Of a DNA stretch of 6,563 nucleotides, positions 1 to 4,313 are shown in pieces; the stretch's first letter is position 1; each line of letters begins with the position of its first letter. Both the position numbers and the translations under genes were made by a program. The stretch is from Paracoccaceae bacterium. GTDB lineage: Bacteria; Pseudomonadota; Alphaproteobacteria; Rhodobacterales; Rhodobacteraceae. The stretch spans positions 1 to 6,563 of the forward strand of contig JALQUQ010000146.1 in the NCBI GenBank assembly GCA_023263735.1. The letters are read 5' to 3'. The notes beneath the pieces are model-generated. The model was not told the origin of the DNA and did no database searches. It saw only the letters and a list, made by a program, of their open reading frames with translations.

Positions 1-99
1 GGGCTTTCGTCGGTGTAGAGGTGGCGGTTGGAGCGCGCGGGCGGCGCGGCCAGCAGGTTCTTCGCCGGATCGAGCAGGCGCAGTGTCTCGCCCGCGCGG
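1..99. other. GC-rich segment with no identifiable gene, left of the ribD junction
   Basis: By hand count this stretch is about 74% GC, clearly richer than the sequence that follows. None of the three plus frames gives ribD-like sequence here, and the frame that later becomes RibD has a TAG stop at 16-18. On the minus strand one frame is open from 146 to the window edge and reads fairly naturally (for example LRLLDPAKNLLAAPP), so this may be the 5' part of an unrelated minus-strand gene. I do not recognise that protein. The start it would need, a TTG at 138-140, lies inside the ribD homology. It could equally be foreign sequence joined by rearrangement or misassembly. Confidence 0.4.
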
Positions 100-327
100 C
101 GGATCGCGGCGGCGCTGATCCGCGCGGGTCTGGTTGACAATCTGGTTCAATTTGGTGCGGGCAAAATAATTGGGGCCGAAGGCGCGCCCGCCCTCGGCCC
201 CTTGGGGTTGGAAGCGCTGGCCGATGCGCCACGGTTTCAAATCAGGGAAACCCGGATCATCGGACCCGATGTCATGACCCGCTGGTCACGGCTACCCCCG
301 TCAATACCAGCGCCCCATCGCCCATAG
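100..327 (+). pseudogene. ribD: 3' remnant of ribD (reductase domain C-terminus)
   Basis: RibD is the bifunctional deaminase/reductase of riboflavin synthesis. Only the last ~75 residues of its reductase domain are here. The stretch IAAALIRAGLVDNLVQF, then LGPLGLEALADAPRF, then GPDVMTRW matches the RibD C-terminus in order and spacing. The homology begins abruptly at about the Arg codon at 100. The glycine-rich EGGG-type motif that normally sits just before it is replaced by unrelated residues, and the frame is closed by a TAG at 16-18. The only start in the open stretch is a TTG at 28, which would not restore ribD. The whole deaminase domain and most of the reductase are absent, so this piece cannot be a working enzyme. 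It may be a true pseudogene, a rearrangement scar or a partial copy created by a chimeric join. The last 27 bases overlap the 3' end of the convergent DUF2793 gene. Confidence 0.72.
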
Positions 328-1449
328 CGAAACCGTTGTCATTTGGCCTGCGACCCCGGTGATGGACACCGGGCTCCACAACGAAAGACCATCCCAAGAC
401 GCGCCCGCCGCAGCCGTTCCCTGATGCAGTTTCAGGACGGAGGCCGCGCTTGCGATGGTTGCATTGCCACTGCCCAAGAGCGTGGCCGAAACCGCATCAA
501 CATGTGAAAACGGGCTCGGAAAGGCAAAATTGCCCAAGTCACACCGAAACAGCGCCCCCATCGCGGTCACGAACGATAGGCCGTCAAGTTGCAAAAGCCG
601 CGTGCAGATTTGGGTGCCGTCGGCAAATCGCATGAATTCGCCGTTTGGACCGGTTCCGCGTTCCACCAGTGCCCCGGTCGGCACACCGGCCGTTTGGGAA
701 ACGGTGCCCAAGACGTTGCCCTGACGGTAAAGGCTGGCATCCAACTGAGCGTGCCCGGCCCCCACCGTCAGCAATTTGCCCGCAGTGGTATCGCTTGGCG
801 ACTCCACAACCGCCGCCCCCGTGGCGACACCGGTTCCGGCCGCGAAAACCAAGGCTTCGATAAAGGATGCGCCATCCGCGCTTATCTTGATGCTGAAATC
901 GTCACTGCCGGCCAGCCCCAGTTCTGCGCGCCCGGAATAGGCGTCTTGAAAGATCAGGCTTGCCGTATCGGTCGAAGCGGCCTTGTTGATCTTGAGCTGA
1001 TGGCCTGCGCCATGATGGGTGAACAAAGTGGCCGCGGAACTGACAGCCAGACGATTGATCGAATCGGGCGAGGTGTTGATGCCTAGTCTTCCGAACTGGG
1101 CATCCGAAGTGTTGACCGGCTCCCATGCAAAGCCATCAAAACGCAGGTCGTTCGCCTCGTCCAGAACGCGAAAGTGCCAACCCGCCCTTGGCTCCAAAAA
1201 GATCCAACCCCCGTTCAGGAATTGGGCAACGGTTCCGTCCTTGCCCTCCCACTCTGCCGTTGCAGGGGCGGCGACGATGTGGGTCTGTCCATCGATCGGG
1301 GCAGGGGGAGGCGCGGTGCGATTTCGATCTTGGACCGTTGGCTGAACCAGCGCGTCCAGCCGGGCCAAGGCTTCGTTGTGGGTGACATGCTTTTGCGCCT
1401 GCGCGGGCATGATCAACGGTAGAGAAAGCTTTGAAGTCGTATCGTCCAT
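301..1449 (-). CDS. DUF2793 domain protein with phage tail-fibre-like C-terminal part
   Basis: This 382-residue protein belongs to the DUF2793 family, which has no proven biochemical function and is common in Rhodobacteraceae, often near prophage or gene-transfer-agent tail genes. The hallmark N-terminus LPLIMPAQAQKHVTHNEALA lies at residues 10-29, followed by LDALVQPTVQDR and a Trp/Gly-rich segment to about residue 110 (EWEGKDGTV, GGWIFLEPRAGW). After that come low-complexity, Ala/Ser/Gly-rich stretches with features of tail fibres: SDTTAGKLLTVGA at 219-231 and NGEFMRFADGTQICTR at 269-284. No signal peptide or membrane segment is visible. The ATG is well supported by a GGAGG five bases upstream. 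The gene lies 79 bases downstream of the permease on the same strand, so read-through is possible. It may be a tail-fibre or adhesin-like surface protein; that role is inferred only. Confidence 0.85.
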   Translation of the reverse strand: MDDTTSKLSLPLIMPAQAQKHVTHNEALARLDALVQPTVQDRNRTAPPPAPIDGQTHIVAAPATAEWEGKDGTVAQFLNGGWIFLEPRAGWHFRVLDEANDLRFDGFAWEPVNTSDAQFGRLGINTSPDSINRLAVSSAATLFTHHGAGHQLKINKAASTDTASLIFQDAYSGRAELGLAGSDDFSIKISADGASFIEALVFAAGTGVATGAAVVESPSDTTAGKLLTVGAGHAQLDASLYRQGNVLGTVSQTAGVPTGALVERGTGPNGEFMRFADGTQICTRLLQLDGLSFVTAMGALFRCDLGNFAFPSPFSHVDAVSATLLGSGNATIASAASVLKLHQGTAAAGASWDGLSLWSPVSITGVAGQMTTVSLWAMGRWY

Positions 1450-1454
1450 GTGAA

Positions 1455-1459
1455 CCTCC
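1455..1459 (-). promoter_or_regulatory. Shine-Dalgarno GGAGG of the DUF2793 gene
   Basis: On the minus strand GGAGG sits five bases before the ATG at 1449-1447. It is the clearest ribosome binding site in the window and fixes the DUF2793 start. Confidence 0.7.
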
Positions 1460-1512
1460 GGCCCGATTTGGCAGGAACGGAAATTAAGAGGTTCTGGTTA
1501 ACGCAACACAGC

Positions 1513-1528
1513 CCCTGCGTGCGCAGGG
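1513..1528 (-). terminator. Short hairpin directly after the permease stop, possible weak terminator
   Basis: CCCTGC (1513-1518) and GCAGGG (1523-1528) form a perfect six-pair GC-rich stem with a four-base loop. On the minus strand it begins immediately after the permease TGA (1531-1529). No clear run of U follows, so it does not fit a standard Rho-independent terminator. It may act as a partial terminator or 3'-end stabiliser between the permease and the DUF2793 gene, or be chance. Confidence 0.3.
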
Positions 1529-2320
1529 TCAGCCATCATTGATGAGATAGCTTTTGTAGCGGTTCAGAAAAATCTGGCCGATGACGAAAAGGATGCCTGA
1601 TAGGCCGAAAATATATCCGGGGGAGACATAGCTGCCATCATAGGTGGAATAGATACCGGATCGCACCTGCCCGATGATGTGGATCAAGGGATTCCACCAC
1701 AGGTAATCTTGTGCGATCTGCGGCACGCTGTCGAAGGTGAAAACGACGCAAGAAATGATCAGCATCGGGCGATTCAAGATTGCCCAGGCCCGCTCATAAA
1801 CCGGAAAGATGGTCTGCAGGAAACAGTTGATCGTCCCGACCCCCAGCCCAAGCGACAAGGCCATGGTAATGCCAAGGATCAATGCTGGCAGATCAAGAAT
1901 GACATCAATCCTTGCCCCAAGGATGATCCCGCCGATCACGAGCGCAAAGACCAGAACCACAGTCATGCTGTTCAGGATGAACCTTGCAAAAATGGTGTCG
2001 ATCAAGGTGACGCTGGGGTAAAACAGCAAGGGCTGGGAAAACCGTAAAGACGTTGAAATCTTTGCAGAAATTTCGGTGTACATCAGAAATGGAAGTAGCC
2101 CACTGGCATAGAACAACGAAAAATTCGTCCCCAAAGGCGGCGATTGGAAGGTGAGGGAGAACACAAGCGTCAGCAGCGCGACACCGGCCACCGGCTCAAG
2201 CAAAGCCCAGAGGTAACCGAGCGATGTTCGACCATAGGTTGTCGACATTTCGCGCAAGATCAGGGCGAAAACGGTTCGGACTGTCCGAATCCGACGATGG
2301 GGCTGAGGTTGCAGGGTCAT
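1529..2320 (-). CDS. ABC-2 type polysaccharide export permease, KpsM-like
   Basis: Inner-membrane subunit of an ABC exporter that moves a lipid-linked capsular or other surface polysaccharide to the periplasm, pairing with the ATPase encoded at 3654-4313. The 263-residue length is typical of the KpsM/BexB/CtrC family. The family's N-terminal pattern TYGRTSLGYLWALLEP (residues 28-43) is present, with a short cytoplasmic N-terminus before it. Hydrophobic segments lie near residues 36-57, 67-82, 113-134, 145-166, 183-196 and 236-252, consistent with six spans. The C-terminal pattern WWNPLIHIIGQVRSGIY (208-224) is also characteristic. The ATG at 2320 has no strong Shine-Dalgarno sequence. The gene is transcribed away from its partner genes, with only 26-65 bases between the divergent starts. 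No frameshift or missing region is seen. The exported glycan cannot be deduced. Confidence 0.92.
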   Translation of the reverse strand: MTLQPQPHRRIRTVRTVFALILREMSTTYGRTSLGYLWALLEPVAGVALLTLVFSLTFQSPPLGTNFSLFYASGLLPFLMYTEISAKISTSLRFSQPLLFYPSVTLIDTIFARFILNSMTVVLVFALVIGGIILGARIDVILDLPALILGITMALSLGLGVGTINCFLQTIFPVYERAWAILNRPMLIISCVVFTFDSVPQIAQDYLWWNPLIHIIGQVRSGIYSTYDGSYVSPGYIFGLSGILFVIGQIFLNRYKSYLINDG

Positions 2321-2336
2321 CTGTGGTGTTCACGAA

Positions 2337-2364
2337 ATATTAAACGGTGAAATGGAAATATCAA
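2337..2364 (-). promoter_or_regulatory. Candidate promoter of the permease gene
   Basis: On the minus strand TTGATA (2364-2359, 5 of 6 matches to the -35 consensus) is followed after 16 bases by TAATAT (2342-2337, 4 of 6 matches to the -10 consensus). Transcription would begin near 2330, about ten bases before the permease ATG at 2320. The region is AT-rich relative to its surroundings. It is the only reasonable promoter pair I found in the divergent gap; no comparable plus-strand pair is evident. The match is by eye, and alphaproteobacterial promoters often deviate from this consensus. Confidence 0.35.
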
Positions 2365-2385
2365 ACTTGCCTGACTGGATCGTTA

Positions 2386-3657
2386 ATGATGGGGGCAAAT
2401 TTGAAAGTGCAGACCGCAGCCGAGGTGATTACACCGCTACCAAAGCCCCAAACGGCGGCCGCGCAGCCTTCGCCGCAACCCATGGGCCAGAAAACGCCTT
2501 TTCCAGTTGTCGCAGATCACGACTTGCCCCCCCGGTTTGCCGTCGCCGGGCCCGTTCGCTCCAAAGCGCGGCATCGTTGGATTTTGGCCAGTTTTGTTGC
2601 CGTCGTCCTTATGCCGACAGCCCTGGCCTGTTGGTATCTGTTCGCCTATGCGGTGGATCAGTATGCATCCAAGCTTGGGTTTTCGATCCGGCGGGAGGAT
2701 ATGGCATCGGCCGCCGATCTTTTGGGCGGTTTGACAAAACTGACCGGGTCATCCTCGGCCCCCGATTACATGATCTTGTATAAATACATCCAGTCCCGCG
2801 ACATCATCGAAGCTGTCGAAGGCAGGATTGATGTCGACAAGGCATTTTATCGCGCCACCGATCCTGTCTTTTCCTTGCCAAAGGATGCCACAATTGAAGA
2901 ACGCGAGGATCACTGGCGTCGGATGGTCAAGATTTATCTGGATGCCAGCAGTGGCCTGATCGAGGTGCAGGCGCGTGCATTCGACCCAGAGTCTGCGCGG
3001 CAGATCACGCTAGCGATCCGCGATGAAAGCGCCAAGCTATTGAACGAGCTATCAGATATCGCCAAGGCGGATGCCACGCGCTATTCTACGGACGAGCTGG
3101 AGTTGCAGAAAAAGCGGCTGTCGATCGCCCGCCAGCAATTGACCGAATTCCGTTCTCGCAACCAGATCGTGGACCCCACAACAGATATTCAGGGCCGAAT
3201 GGGGATTTTGAATTCCCTTGTGGCCGAGCAGGCGACCGCTTTGATCGAGTTGGACATGCTGGAAGGTACTTCAGCCAAGAATGACCCTCGTCGCGATCAA
3301 GCCAAACGTCGCATTGAGGTGATTGGCGCCCGGATCGATGAAGAGCGAAGGCGCGTCAGCTTGTCTGACGCTCCGGGCCGCAAGTCTTATGCCGATTTGG
3401 TCTCTGAATATGAACAACTGAGCTTGGAGCAGGAGTTCGCTCAACGGTCCTATGTTGCGGCCTTGGCGGCCCATGATTCCGCGGTTGCCAATGCGCAACG
3501 CGCCACACGCTATATCGCCACCTATTTGCCGCCAACCTTGGCCGAGAAATCGGAGTACCCCAACCGGTTGTTGCTGACCGCTTTGACCTTTGGGGCTTTG
3601 GTTCTGTTCTGGTCGATTGTCGTGTTGACTTATTACTCCATCCGGGATCGCCGATGA
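2386..3657 (+). CDS. Capsule polysaccharide export inner-membrane protein, KpsE/CtrB/BexC-like
   Basis: Polysaccharide co-polymerase/export protein (PCP type 3) that would link the inner-membrane ABC exporter to an outer-membrane channel. Numbering here is from the GTG at 2347, which gives 436 residues. A Pro/Gln/Ala-rich cytoplasmic N-terminus is followed by TM1 (about 78-101), a large periplasmic domain, and TM2 (about 408-429), with the tail YYSIRDRR. Family patterns include YASKLGFSIRRED (106-118), AADLLGGLTKLTGSSS, a YLPPTLAEKSEYPNR stretch just before TM2, and a charged, probably coiled-coil region around 225-345. The start is uncertain. The GTG leaves only 26 bases to the divergent permease and codes for a poor, AT-rich first 13 codons that overlap the candidate permease promoter. 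I prefer ATG 2386, or the adjacent ATG 2389; a GGA lies six bases before 2386. The stop overlaps the next start (ATGA), so the two genes are co-transcribed and probably translationally coupled. Confidence 0.9.
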   Translation: MMGANLKVQTAAEVITPLPKPQTAAAQPSPQPMGQKTPFPVVADHDLPPRFAVAGPVRSKARHRWILASFVAVVLMPTALACWYLFAYAVDQYASKLGFSIRREDMASAADLLGGLTKLTGSSSAPDYMILYKYIQSRDIIEAVEGRIDVDKAFYRATDPVFSLPKDATIEEREDHWRRMVKIYLDASSGLIEVQARAFDPESARQITLAIRDESAKLLNELSDIAKADATRYSTDELELQKKRLSIARQQLTEFRSRNQIVDPTTDIQGRMGILNSLVAEQATALIELDMLEGTSAKNDPRRDQAKRRIEVIGARIDEERRRVSLSDAPGRKSYADLVSEYEQLSLEQEFAQRSYVAALAAHDSAVANAQRATRYIATYLPPTLAEKSEYPNRLLLTALTFGALVLFWSIVVLTYYSIRDRR

Positions 3658-4313
3658 TTTCGCTTGAAAATGTCAGCAAGACCTTTGTGTTGCGCGGGCA
3701 GCGCAAGTTGGTGGCGGACAACATTTCATTGACCTTTCCTCCCCGTCGGTCAATCGCCCTTCTGGGGCGTAATGGGGCAGGGAAGTCGACCTTGTTGAAA
3801 ATCATTGCAGGCACAATGCGCCCGGATGCCGGACAAATTAGGCTTGACGGGTCAATTTCGTGGCCCGTTGGTTTTTCTGGCAGCTTTCACCCCGAGTTGA
3901 CGGGCCTTCAAAACACGCGCTTCATCGCCCGGGTTTATGGCGTGGACAGCGATGATCTGGTTGGAGTTGTCGCAGATTTCGCCGAACTGGGCGGGCATTT
4001 TAACCTGCCTGTGCGCACTTACTCCTCAGGAATGCGGTCACGATTGGCTTTTGGGATTTCGATGGGGATCAATTTTGACACCTATCTGGTTGATGAAGTC
4101 ACGTCAGTCGGTGACAATGCCTTCAAACAGAAAAGCGAGGCGATCTTTCAAGAACGGCTCAAGACATCGGGGGCGATTATCGTCTCGCACGCCTTGGGTT
4201 TGCTTTTGAGGACTTGCCAACACGGCGCCGTTTTGGAGAACGGCAAGATCACTTATTACACGGATATCCATGAAGCGGTCAGGCACCACCAAGAGTTGGT
4301 CAAGTTTGCCTGA
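3654..4313 (+). CDS. ABC transporter ATP-binding protein for polysaccharide export, KpsT-like
   Basis: Cytoplasmic ATPase that powers the exporter formed with the KpsM-like permease. At 219 residues it is the usual single-domain size for KpsT/BexA/CtrD. Visible motifs are Walker A GRNGAGKST (38-46), a KpsT-type Q-loop region with SWPVGFSGSFHPELTG (69-84), an ABC signature in the variant form YSSGMRSRLAFG (123-134) instead of LSGGQ, Walker B TYLVDEV with Asp147 and Glu148, a D-loop SVGD, and the switch His179 in VSHA. All catalytic residues are present and the SSGM signature is normal in this subfamily. Its ATG overlaps the stop of the KpsE-like gene, and a weak GGGA lies six bases upstream, so it depends on the upstream gene's transcript. 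Its last 14 bases overlap the convergent glycosyltransferase gene. A teichoic-acid or O-antigen exporter ATPase (TagH/Wzt) is less likely because the C-terminal carbohydrate-binding extension is absent. Confidence 0.93.
   Translation: MISLENVSKTFVLRGQRKLVADNISLTFPPRRSIALLGRNGAGKSTLLKIIAGTMRPDAGQIRLDGSISWPVGFSGSFHPELTGLQNTRFIARVYGVDSDDLVGVVADFAELGGHFNLPVRTYSSGMRSRLAFGISMGINFDTYLVDEVTSVGDNAFKQKSEAIFQERLKTSGAIIVSHALGLLLRTCQHGAVLENGKITYYTDIHEAVRHHQELVKFA

Noticed and set aside
1..99. Resemblance of the left-edge minus-strand peptide (HLYTDES at its edge) to the Sec61-beta core motif
   Set aside because: Only a few residues match, the window is otherwise plainly bacterial, and the frame is cut by the edge, so no call can be supported.
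450..1422. Several plus-strand open frames of 60-165 codons opposite the DUF2793 gene
   Set aside because: They are antisense shadows: they overlap each other in different frames, have compositionally odd translations, and lie opposite a strongly supported family protein.
1679..2350. Plus-strand open frames opposite the permease gene
   Set aside because: The translations are low in hydrophobic residues, rich in Asp/Pro/Lys and unlike any family I know; the opposite strand encodes a clear membrane permease.
2352..2783. 143-codon plus-strand frame overlapping the start of the KpsE-like gene
   Set aside because: It is out of frame with strong KpsE-family sequence, has no ribosome binding site, and its translation shows no domain.
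3356..3814. 152-codon minus-strand frame across the KpsE/KpsT junction
   Set aside because: It is antisense to two well-supported genes and crosses their ATGA overlap; Arg/Pro-rich shadow sequence.
3654..4313. Degenerate ABC signature (SSGMR rather than LSGGQ) as a sign of an inactive ATPase
   Set aside because: This variant is normal in polysaccharide-export ATPases, and Walker A, Walker B and the switch His are all intact.
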